Below, piece after piece: positions 1 through 5,430 of a stretch of DNA of 5,430 bases; the stretch's first letter is position 1; the number at the start of each line of letters is the position of its first letter. Origin of the DNA: Anaerolineales bacterium (GTDB lineage Bacteria > Chloroflexota > Anaerolineae > Anaerolineales > Villigracilaceae); assembly GCA_015489255.1 (NCBI GenBank), contig WGAD01000205.1, forward strand, positions 1 through 5,430. The letters are read 5' to 3'. The translations under genes and the position numbers were made by a program. The notes under the pieces are model-generated. The model did no database searches and was not told where the DNA came from. It worked only from the letters and a program-made list of their open reading frames with translations.

Positions 1-1197
<1,197 letters not shown>

Positions 1198-1202
1198 AGA
1201 AA

Positions 1203-1225
1203 GACGCCCTCAGCACGAGAGCGTC
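1203..1225 (-). promoter_or_regulatory. Hairpin in mtnA 5' leader covering its likely ribosome binding site
   Basis: On the minus strand GACGCTCT (1225-1218) pairs with AGGGCGTC (1210-1203) across a 7-nt loop, giving eight base pairs with one G-U wobble. The 3' arm contains the AGGG that is the best ribosome binding site for the GTG start at 1197, and it is followed by TTTCT. The hairpin could therefore lower translation initiation, or act as a weak attenuator. The pairing is seen directly; the regulatory role is inference. Confidence 0.4.
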
Positions 1226-1242
1226 GGGATTCAGGCGGTTTC

Positions 1243-1271
1243 AGTTTAACACAAGGGGGAGAAATTGTCAA
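1243..1271 (-). promoter_or_regulatory. Predicted mtnA-adoK promoter
   Basis: A perfect -35 TTGACA (minus strand, 1271-1266) is followed by a 17-base spacer and TAAACT (1248-1243), which matches four of six -10 positions. Transcription would start near 1236, leaving a leader of about 40 nt that contains the 1203-1225 hairpin. The spacing is ideal for a housekeeping sigma factor. Its -35 box faces the -35 box of the cys promoter across 35 A-rich bases. Confidence 0.6.
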
Positions 1272-1306
1272 AAAAGAAATCAGCGGAAAAAAAGCCAGCA
1301 ATTTGC

Positions 1307-1334
1307 TTGACAAATCAGACAAAGCGACTACAAT
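1307..1334 (+). promoter_or_regulatory. Predicted promoter of the cysM-mec-cysO-moeZ operon
   Basis: TTGACA at 1307-1312 is separated by 16 bases from TACAAT at 1329-1334, five of six matches to the -10 consensus. Transcription should begin near A1342. An A-rich stretch upstream (1270-1293) could act as an UP element for this promoter. The resulting leader before cysM is about 220 nt, far longer than translation alone needs, and it contains a cysteine-codon uORF and strong secondary structure. Confidence 0.72.
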
Positions 1335-1372
1335 ATGCACCAATCCACACTTGGAAAAGGGTATTTTCTACC

Positions 1373-1411
1373 ATGCAAACGTATTGCTTGTGTTTGGGGC
1401 GGGGTTCGTAA
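1373..1411 (+). CDS. Cysteine-containing leader peptide (MQTYCLCLGRGS)
   Basis: This is a 12-codon ORF with ATG at 1373, Cys codons TGC at 1385 and TGT at 1391, and stop TAA at 1409. It lies about 30 nt downstream of the predicted transcription start of a cysteine biosynthesis operon. A purine-rich AAAAGGG (1355-1361) sits 11 nt upstream of the ATG, a usable but slightly distant ribosome binding site. Two cysteines in four codons is far above normal cysteine usage. The last codons and stop lie inside an RNA hairpin (1395-1422) that starts a trp-like set of alternative pairings. The peptide probably has no function itself: slow decoding of Cys codons when Cys-tRNA is scarce would be the signal. 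Cysteine-rich uORFs controlling cysteine genes are known in mycobacteria. Whether this one is translated is unproven. Confidence 0.72.
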   Translation: MQTYCLCLGRGS

Positions 1412-1525
1412 GCGCCGCCCTGTAACCCAATCGGACGACCAGCGACCCTACAGGACGGCCTGCGACCCCGCGTTCTCGTACTTGAGAGAATGCGTGCGGC
1501 CTGCGCGCCGTCTTTTGTTGTTTCT
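1395..1525 (+). promoter_or_regulatory. Predicted ribosome-mediated cysteine attenuator (segments 1-4)
   Basis: Four RNA segments pair in the order expected of an amino-acid attenuator. Segment 1 (1395-1402, end of the leader ORF) pairs with segment 2 (1415-1422) over eight pairs, two of them wobble. Segment 2 (1414-1423, GCCGCCCTGT) alternatively pairs with segment 3 (1450-1459, ACAGGACGGC) over ten positions with one mismatch. Segment 3 (1452-1459) alternatively pairs with segment 4 (1507-1514) over eight pairs, followed by U-rich RNA to 1525. A ribosome stalled at the Cys codons (1385-1393) would cover segment 1 and free segment 2 to pair with 3, preventing termination. A ribosome at the stop codon (1409) would cover segment 2 and let 3:4 form. 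Pairings were checked by eye; no folding energies were computed. Confidence 0.65.
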
Positions 1526-1547
1526 TGGGGTCGCTGGTCGTTTCTTT
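1435..1547 (+). terminator. Long terminator-like stem of the cys leader
   Basis: ACGACCAGCGACCC (1435-1448) is perfectly complementary to GGGTCGCTGGTCGT (1528-1541), extended by a G-U and an A-U pair to 1450/1526. The stem is followed by TTTCTTT (1541-1547) just before the cysM ribosome binding site. Nested inside are the 3:4 stem (1452-1459/1507-1514) and a nine-pair hairpin (1469-1477/1486-1494, one wobble, 8-nt loop), so the whole region can form one long rod. Because the 5' arm lies in the loop of the 2:3 antiterminator, the two cannot both form without a pseudoknot. CCTGCGACCCC (1459-1469) is a near-copy of the 5' arm and could compete for the 3' arm. Release at 1547 or at the earlier U-rich tract (1513-1525) are both possible. 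Confidence 0.6.
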
Positions 1548-1561
1548 AACAGGAAGTTTGC

Positions 1562-2512
1562 ATGTTGACGACACCCCGCCTTCTCACTCCTACCCGCCTT
1601 TTGGGGCGCACTCTGCCCCAAACAACCGGAAACACGCCGCTGCTGCGGCTGGAACGCCTGCAAGCCGAGATCTCACCGCGCGTCCAGTTGCTGGCCAAAG
1701 CCGAATGGCACAACCCCAGCGGATCGGTCAAAGCCCGCGCCGCCCTGCACATCCTGCAAAGCGCCATTCAGCGCGGCGACCTGACGCCCCACGGTCAACG
1801 CCGCCTGCTCGATTCCACCTCAGGCAACACCGGCATCGCCTACGCCACTTTTGGCGCCTCCATGGGAATTGGCGTCACGCTGGCGATGCCCGCCAACGTC
1901 AGCCCGGAGCGCATCGCCTTGCTGCGCACCCTGGGCGCCGAATTGATCCTTACCGACCCGCTGGAAGGCAGCGACGGCGCCATGCTGACCGCCCGCCGCC
2001 TGGCCGCGGAAGCGCCCGACCGCTACTGGTATGCCAACCAATACGACAACCCGGCCAACTGGCAGGCCCACTACAAGACGACCGGCCCCGAGATATGGCA
2101 GCAAACCGCCGGCCAGGTGACCCACTTCGTCGCCGTCATGGGGACATCGGGCACGCTGATGGGCGTTGGTCGCTTCCTGCGCAGCCGTCACGCAGGGGTG
2201 CGCATCATCGCCGTGCAACCTTCCGGGCCTTTCCACGGGTTGGAGGGTATGAAGCACATGGCCTCTTCCTTGCGACCGGCGATCTACCAGCCCGATGTGC
2301 ACGACGAAGTCATCACCGTCTCAACCGAAGAGGTATACGCCATGACCCGACGGCTGGCCCGCGAGGAAGGGCTATTCACCGGCATGTCCTCCGGCGCAGC
2401 CGCGCTGGCCGCCCTCCAGGTTGCCCGCAGATTGGAGGAGGGCGTGGTGGTTACGCTCTTTCCTGACGCCGGATTCAAATACCTCAGCCACGAGGAATTA
2501 TGGCAAGCATAA
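1562..2512 (+). CDS. cysM: CysO-dependent cysteine synthase, PLP enzyme
   Basis: This is a fold-type II PLP enzyme of 316 residues that makes an aminoacrylate from an activated serine and adds sulfide or a thiocarboxylate. Features in order: TGNTPLLRL (22-30), the PLP-binding lysine K57 in NPSGSVKARA, the substrate loop STSGNTG (85-91), the PLP phosphate-binding GTSGTLMG (194-201), MSSGAA (275-280) and a C-terminal DAGFKYLS (302-309). That C-terminal block resembles DAGWKYLS of mycobacterial CysM as I recall it. By my eye alignment K231 sits where that enzyme has the arginine recognising the phosphate of O-phosphoserine, so O-phosphoserine is a plausible substrate; O-acetylserine is the alternative. 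The mec, cysO and moeZ genes downstream support a carrier-protein thiocarboxylate as sulfur donor. The start follows an AGGAAG site (1551-1556) five bases before ATG. Expression is probably set by the cysteine leader upstream. Confidence 0.93.
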   Translation: MLTTPRLLTPTRLLGRTLPQTTGNTPLLRLERLQAEISPRVQLLAKAEWHNPSGSVKARAALHILQSAIQRGDLTPHGQRRLLDSTSGNTGIAYATFGASMGIGVTLAMPANVSPERIALLRTLGAELILTDPLEGSDGAMLTARRLAAEAPDRYWYANQYDNPANWQAHYKTTGPEIWQQTAGQVTHFVAVMGTSGTLMGVGRFLRSRHAGVRIIAVQPSGPFHGLEGMKHMASSLRPAIYQPDVHDEVITVSTEEVYAMTRRLAREEGLFTGMSSGAAALAALQVARRLEEGVVVTLFPDAGFKYLSHEELWQA

Positions 2513-2943
2513 AACAGGAGATCTACCTTCCCCGCCGCCTGCTGGCCGCCATCCACACCCACCTGGAAGCTGCCTACCCCGACGAGGGCGCCGGCTTTCT
2601 CCTCGGTCGCACCGCGCCGCGGCGCGTTGTGACCGCCATCCTCCCCCTGCCTAACGCAAGGGAAGAGAGCGCCCGTCACAACCGCTATCTCATCCACCCG
2701 CAAGATTACCTGCAAGCCGAGCTGGAAGCCGAAGCGCGCGGGCTGACGTTGCTGGGCGTCTTTCATTCCCACCCCGACCACCCCAATCGGCCATCCGAAT
2801 ACGATCGCCAGTGGGCACAGCCTTTCTTCTCCTATCTGATCACCAGCGTCCGCCAAGGGCACGCTGCCGGCAGCCGTTCCTGGCGGCTGCAAGAGGACCG
2901 CAGCGCCTTTGTGGAAGAAACCCTGGTCTTTTTGGACAAATAA
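2500..2943 (+). CDS. mec: JAMM/MPN+ metalloprotease, Mec-like CysO-cysteine peptidase
   Basis: This 147-residue single-domain zinc peptidase has a complete JAMM signature: Glu29 (in PDEGAGFLLG), then HSHPDHPNRPSEYD with His89, His91, Ser99 and Asp102, i.e. HxH-x7-SxxD. The two histidines and Asp would bind zinc, and Glu29 with Ser99 would assist hydrolysis. In the CysO pathway known from Mycobacterium, Mec hydrolyses the bond between the carrier's C-terminal glycine and cysteine, releasing free cysteine and regenerating the carrier. The ATG overlaps the end of cysM by 13 bases, with GAGGA inside cysM as its ribosome binding site, so translation is likely coupled. In this operon it may also trim the two residues that follow Gly-Gly in the encoded carrier, as the JAMM protein QbsD does for QbsE in thioquinolobactin synthesis. 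That second role is inference. Confidence 0.9.
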   Translation: MASIKQEIYLPRRLLAAIHTHLEAAYPDEGAGFLLGRTAPRRVVTAILPLPNAREESARHNRYLIHPQDYLQAELEAEARGLTLLGVFHSHPDHPNRPSEYDRQWAQPFFSYLITSVRQGHAAGSRSWRLQEDRSAFVEETLVFLDK

Positions 2944-2969
2944 CTTACAATGTTCATGCGGAGGAACGT

Positions 2970-3248
2970 ATGCCAACCATTCGCATCCCCACCCCTTTGC
3001 GCGCCTACGCTGCCGGTCGGGCCCGGGTACAGGTCAGCGGCAGCACCGCCGGCCAGGCTTTGCAAGACCTGATCCGGCAGTACCCGGCCCTGCGCCCGCA
3101 CCTTTTTTCGGCAGATGACCAGCCACGCGCTTTTGTCAACCTCTTCCTCGACGGCAACAACCTGCGCGACTTGCAAGGGATGGACACCCGGCTGCAAGAC
3201 GACGACGTTTTGCTGCTCATCCCCTCCATCGCCGGTGGACGCATATGA
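2970..3248 (+). CDS. cysO: CysO-like ThiS/MoaD sulfur carrier protein with post-GG tail
   Basis: This small ubiquitin-fold protein has 92 residues. It starts MPTIRIPTPLRAYAAGR, carries the AFVNLFLDGNNLRDL block (54-68) and an acidic DDDVLLLIPSIAGG near its C-terminus, all typical of CysO/MoaD/ThiS. The C-terminal glycine would be adenylated and converted to a thiocarboxylate by MoeZ, serving as sulfur donor to CysM. The start is the ATG at 2970, preceded by GGAGGAA with ideal spacing. The frame stays open upstream to 2811, but that stretch lies inside mec and has no ubiquitin-fold counterpart. The protein does not end at Gly89-Gly90: codons CGC ATA add Arg91-Ile92 before the stop, so the encoded form cannot be activated until the tail is removed. 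The stop overlaps the moeZ start as ATGA. Mycobacterial CysO, as I recall, ends directly at GG. Confidence 0.9.
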   Translation: MPTIRIPTPLRAYAAGRARVQVSGSTAGQALQDLIRQYPALRPHLFSADDQPRAFVNLFLDGNNLRDLQGMDTRLQDDDVLLLIPSIAGGRI

Positions 3249-4402
3249 CCCTGCCTGACCTCTCTCACGATGAAATTCTGCGCTATTCGCGCCATCTCCT
3301 CATCCCCGAAGTGGGGCTGGACGGACAACGCCGCCTGAAGGGCAGTGCTGTGCTAATCGTCGGCGCCGGCGGCCTGGGATCGCCGATCGCCCTCTATCTG
3401 GCCGCAGCCGGCATTGGGCGCATCGGCCTGGTCGATTACGATGTGGTGGAAGAAAGCAACCTCCAGCGCCAGGTCATCCACGGCAGCAGCTCTCTGGGCA
3501 AGCCCAAAGTAGAATCCGCCCGCCGCCGGATGCTAGACCTCAACCCGGAGATTGAAGTCATCGCGCACGGCGAACCTTTCACCTCGGAAAATGCCATGCG
3601 CATCGCCGCTGAATACGACCTTCTCATCGACGGCACAGACAATTTTCCCACCCGCTACCTGTGCAACGACGTTGCCGTCTTTCTCAACAAGCCGTATGTG
3701 TACGGGTCTATCTACCGTTTCGATGGGCAGGTCAGCGTGTTCCACGCCCAGGAAGGCCCTTGCTACCGTTGTCTCTTCCCGGAACCGCCTCCGCCCGGGC
3801 TGGTGCCTTCCTGCGCCGAGGGCGGCGTCCTCGGCGTTTTGCCCGGAGTCATCGGCACGCTGCAAGCCACCGAGGCCATCAAAATCCTCCTGGGCATTGG
3901 TCGCCCGCTCATTGGACAATTGCTGCTGTACAACGCCCTGGACATGAGTTTCGATTACGTGCGGCTGAAGAAGAACCCGCACTGCAAAGTGTGCAGCGCC
4001 CAGCCAGAAATCACCGCGCCGATCGACTACGAAGCCTTTTGCGGAGCGCCCGGTTACGAGCACGACGAGGCCTCCGTCGACGACGAATGGGAGATCACCG
4101 CCCCGGAACTGGAAAAACGGCTGCGCAGCGGCGCCGCCCTGCGGGTGATCGATGTCCGCGAACCCCACGAATTGCAAATCTCCCGCATCCCAGGCACAGA
4201 AAACATCCCCCTGGGCGCGCTCGCCGCCCGACTGTCGGAGCTGGATAGCACCCAGGAGATCGTCCTGGTTTGCAAAAACGGGTCTCGCTCCCTGCGTGCC
4301 CTGGAAATGCTCTACAACGCGGGTTTTCGCCGCCTCAAAAACCTGGCGGGCGGCATCAACGCCTGGGCAGAGGAAGTGGACCCAACTCAACCGGTGTATT
4401 GA
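3245..4402 (+). CDS. moeZ: MoeZ/MoeB-type adenylyltransferase with C-terminal rhodanese domain
   Basis: This 385-residue E1-like enzyme activates the C-terminus of ubiquitin-fold sulfur carriers and sulfurates them. The N-terminal ThiF/MoeB domain (about 1-260) shows RYSRH (13-17), the ATP-binding GAGGLGS (40-46), DYDVVEESNLQRQ (64-76), DGTDNFPTRYLCND (129-142), a zinc site from Cys173/Cys176 (PCYRC) and Cys247/Cys250 (HCKVC), and a conserved Cys190 in the crossover loop. The C-terminal rhodanese domain (about 282-380) shows VIDVREPHEL (301-310) and the active loop CKNGSRS with persulfide-forming Cys343, followed by NLAGGINAW. This is the MoeZ arrangement that supplies sulfur to CysO in mycobacteria; it may also serve molybdopterin or thiamine carriers encoded elsewhere. 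It is the last operon gene, starting inside the cysO stop, with a terminator 20 bases after its own stop. The sulfur donor to the rhodanese is not encoded here. Confidence 0.94.
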   Translation: MTLPDLSHDEILRYSRHLLIPEVGLDGQRRLKGSAVLIVGAGGLGSPIALYLAAAGIGRIGLVDYDVVEESNLQRQVIHGSSSLGKPKVESARRRMLDLNPEIEVIAHGEPFTSENAMRIAAEYDLLIDGTDNFPTRYLCNDVAVFLNKPYVYGSIYRFDGQVSVFHAQEGPCYRCLFPEPPPPGLVPSCAEGGVLGVLPGVIGTLQATEAIKILLGIGRPLIGQLLLYNALDMSFDYVRLKKNPHCKVCSAQPEITAPIDYEAFCGAPGYEHDEASVDDEWEITAPELEKRLRSGAALRVIDVREPHELQISRIPGTENIPLGALAARLSELDSTQEIVLVCKNGSRSLRALEMLYNAGFRRLKNLAGGINAWAEEVDPTQPVY

Positions 4403-4422
4403 CCCCGGCATCTGGCCCGGTT

Positions 4423-4444
4423 GCCCGCGCAATCGGGCTTTTTT
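4423..4444 (+). terminator. Rho-independent terminator of the cys operon
   Basis: GCCCG (4423-4427) pairs with CGGGC (4434-4438) across a six-base loop and is followed immediately by six T residues (4439-4444). It lies 20 bases after the moeZ stop. The stem is short but GC-only and the T tract is clean. It separates the cysteine operon from the downstream membrane protein gene, which has its own promoter. Confidence 0.78.
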
Positions 4445-4465
4445 GTTGCCAAATGCCTCTTGTGC

Positions 4466-4494
4466 TTGTTTTCCTGCTGGCTTTTTGATATAAA
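4466..4494 (+). promoter_or_regulatory. Predicted promoter of the membrane protein gene
   Basis: TATAAA at 4489-4494 matches five of six -10 positions. At an ideal 17-base distance upstream is TTGTTT (4466-4471), a weak -35 box with three matches. Transcription would begin near 4501, giving a leader of about 25 nt. The position directly after the cys terminator supports an independent transcription unit. Confidence 0.5.
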
Positions 4495-4525
4495 TCCCTT
4501 CAACCCTAGCCCACAGGAGAAACCC

Positions 4526-5254
4526 ATGCTTCGCAACCCGCAAAACCGCGCCCTCATCGGCGCATGGCTGTTTATCGCTGGCGCCGCCCTCGGTTTGTGG
4601 CTCTTCGGCGTCAGCACCTGGGCACAATTCGAAGCCAGCCTCTTCGACGCCGACATGACTGGCAACAGCGAACTTTCGTTATCTTGCCCGCGCTTCATCA
4701 GCCAGGAAGAAACCGGCTACGCCCGCGTCACCCTGCATAACCCCACAGAAAAAGACCACAACCGCTTCATCCGCACGCACATTAGCGCCGGTTACGTCAC
4801 CCTGATGCACGAAGACGCCCGCCTGGAAGCCATCCCGGCCGGGGAGAGCCTCGTCCTCAGCTGGCCTTTTGGGGCAGAAGAAGCCGTGTATGGCGGCAAA
4901 ATGGTCTTCATTCGCAGTTTCGTCGTTGGGCGTGCCCCCCTGCCTTCAGCCGGCGCCGTCTGCGGTGTTTATGTTGTGCGCACCCCCTTTGGCCTCTCCG
5001 GCACGGCCTTCATGTGGCTGAGCATCGCGCTCAGCCTGGTGAGCATGGCGGGCGGTTTGTGGCTCTGGCGCCACGCGCATCCCACCGATACCCCCCGCGT
5101 CCGCAACCTGCAACGCGGCATGGTCGCGCTGGGCGCCACCATCACCATCGGCCTGGCTTTGATGGTGATCGGCGAATGGTTCTTCGCCGGTATCGCCCTG
5201 CTCATCGCTACCTTGCTGGCGCTGGCCCTGCTGACGCCCATCGTCCTGGGATAA
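4526..5254 (+). CDS. Membrane protein of unknown function with a two-cysteine extracytoplasmic domain
   Basis: I do not recognise this 242-residue protein. The start is the ATG at 4526, five bases after AGGAGA; the frame stays open to 4421, but that stretch covers the terminator and promoter. A signal-anchor helix spans about residues 9-31. A soluble region (about 32-155) of beta-strand-like character follows, containing Cys54 and Cys146, which could form a disulfide if it faces outside. Three further hydrophobic helices lie at about 158-181, 198-220 and 221-241. The loop between helices two and three is basic (RHAHPTDTPRVRNLQR, 182-197) and so probably cytoplasmic; the positive-inside rule then places the large domain outside. 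No catalytic motif is evident. It has its own promoter and terminator and no sequence link to cysteine synthesis, so proximity is weak evidence of function. Confidence 0.82.
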   Translation: MLRNPQNRALIGAWLFIAGAALGLWLFGVSTWAQFEASLFDADMTGNSELSLSCPRFISQEETGYARVTLHNPTEKDHNRFIRTHISAGYVTLMHEDARLEAIPAGESLVLSWPFGAEEAVYGGKMVFIRSFVVGRAPLPSAGAVCGVYVVRTPFGLSGTAFMWLSIALSLVSMAGGLWLWRHAHPTDTPRVRNLQRGMVALGATITIGLALMVIGEWFFAGIALLIATLLALALLTPIVLG

Positions 5255-5330
5255 CCCTCATCGCCTGCCAAAACAGGGGCACAGAAAACACAGGGCTCCC
5301 CCGTGGCCTCCGCAGCGCCGTGTGAGCCAA

Positions 5331-5358
5331 ACCTGGCGCTGCGCATCAGGTCCTTTTT
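5331..5358 (+). terminator. Probable terminator after the membrane protein gene
   Basis: ACCTG-GCG (5331-5338) pairs with CGC (5342-5344) and, after a two-base AT bulge, with CAGGT (5347-5351), giving eight pairs around a CTG loop. CC and five T residues (5354-5358) follow. It lies 77 bases after the membrane protein stop. The bulge and the two C residues before the T tract make it weaker than the terminator at 4423. Confidence 0.5.
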
Positions 5359-5385
5359 ACAGCCCGGCTTTTTCCATTGCTGGCG

Positions 5386-5430
5386 CGCCCCTGGGTCAAC
5401 GGGGCGGTTGACAATCGTCCGGTTTTACCA
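5386..5430 (+). promoter_or_regulatory. Partial promoter with overlapping inverted repeats at the window edge
   Basis: TTGACA at 5408-5413 is a perfect -35 box. Exactly 17 bases remain to the window end, so its -10 box would begin just outside. The box lies in a perfect inverted repeat GTCAAC-N6-GTTGAC (5395-5412), which could be an operator whose occupation would block RNA polymerase. CGCCCC (5386-5391) and GGGGCG (5401-5406) form a second, overlapping six-pair hairpin. The downstream gene is not visible, so this remains tentative. The rest of 5255-5430 shows no convincing gene. Confidence 0.35.

Noticed and set aside
1341..1561. SAM, T-box or other known riboswitch in the cys leader
   Set aside because: I could not find a T-box AGGGUGGnACCGCG-like motif or a SAM-type kink-turn core. 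A uORF attenuator explains the structure better.
1335..1568. 77-codon plus-strand frame in the cys leader starting at ATG 1335
   Set aside because: Its ATG sits directly against the -10 box and upstream of the predicted transcription start, it has no ribosome binding site, and its sequence is imposed by the RNA stems. The 12-codon ORF at 1373 fits better.
2946..2951. TACAAT between mec and cysO as an internal promoter
   Set aside because: No -35-like sequence occurs at 16-18 bases upstream, and the 26-base gap is normal inside an operon.
2811..2969. N-terminal extension of the sulfur carrier back to ATG 2811
   Set aside because: The extension overlaps mec in another frame, and GGAGGAA is placed correctly for ATG 2970, which gives a normal-length ubiquitin-fold protein.
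4421..4525. N-terminal extension of the membrane protein back to ATG 4421
   Set aside because: It would translate through the terminator and the -10 box, while AGGAGA sits five bases before ATG 4526, which begins a clean signal-anchor protein.
3533..4627. Minus-strand open frame of 364 codons opposite moeZ
   Set aside because: It covers the well-supported moeZ motifs, the terminator and the downstream promoter in antisense, and shows no protein family pattern.
5255..5430. Coding sequence in the final 176 bases
   Set aside because: Frames here are short or are antisense extensions across the membrane protein gene, with no ribosome binding site or domain pattern.

Overview
The window reads as ordinary chromosomal DNA from a GC-rich bacterium. 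It has densely packed genes with ATGA overlaps, near-consensus TTGACA/TACAAT-type promoters and no mobile elements. Gene content and protein style suggest a Chloroflexota (Anaerolineae-like) or possibly actinobacterial-type lineage. That placement is inference from remembered protein resemblance, not from a search. The theme is sulfur metabolism: a leftward S-adenosylmethionine (SAM) by-product salvage pair diverges from a rightward four-gene operon for cysteine synthesis on a protein carrier.

Left arm (minus strand, 1-1197): mtnA, the methylthioribose-1-phosphate isomerase of methionine salvage, overlaps by ATGA the start of an adenosine-kinase-like PfkB gene that runs off the window. Together they handle two SAM by-products, the methylthioribose moiety of methylthioadenosine and adenosine from S-adenosylhomocysteine.

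Divergent control region (1198-1561): back-to-back promoters have perfect TTGACA -35 boxes. The cys promoter is followed by a leader of about 220 nt. It encodes a 12-residue peptide with two near-adjacent cysteine codons (MQTYCLCLGRGS), followed by four RNA segments that pair in the classical trp-type attenuator order (1:2, 2:3, 3:4). This is the most interesting signal in the window: an apparent ribosome-stalling cysteine sensor in front of a cysteine operon.

Cys operon (plus strand, 1562-4402): cysM (PLP cysteine synthase of the CysO-dependent type), mec (JAMM metalloprotease), cysO (ThiS/MoaD-like sulfur carrier) and moeZ (E1-like adenylyltransferase fused to a rhodanese domain). Expected cycle: MoeZ activates and thiocarboxylates CysO, CysM attaches the serine-derived aminoacrylate to give CysO-Cys, and Mec releases cysteine. 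Here CysO ends in Gly-Gly-Arg-Ile, so its C-terminus must be trimmed before it can be activated. Mec is the obvious candidate. A terminator follows moeZ.

Right arm (4445-5430): a separate promoter drives a four-helix membrane protein of unknown function with a paired-cysteine extracytoplasmic domain. It ends at a probable terminator. The last 45 bases hold a TTGACA box inside a perfect inverted repeat, probably the start of the next transcription unit's promoter.
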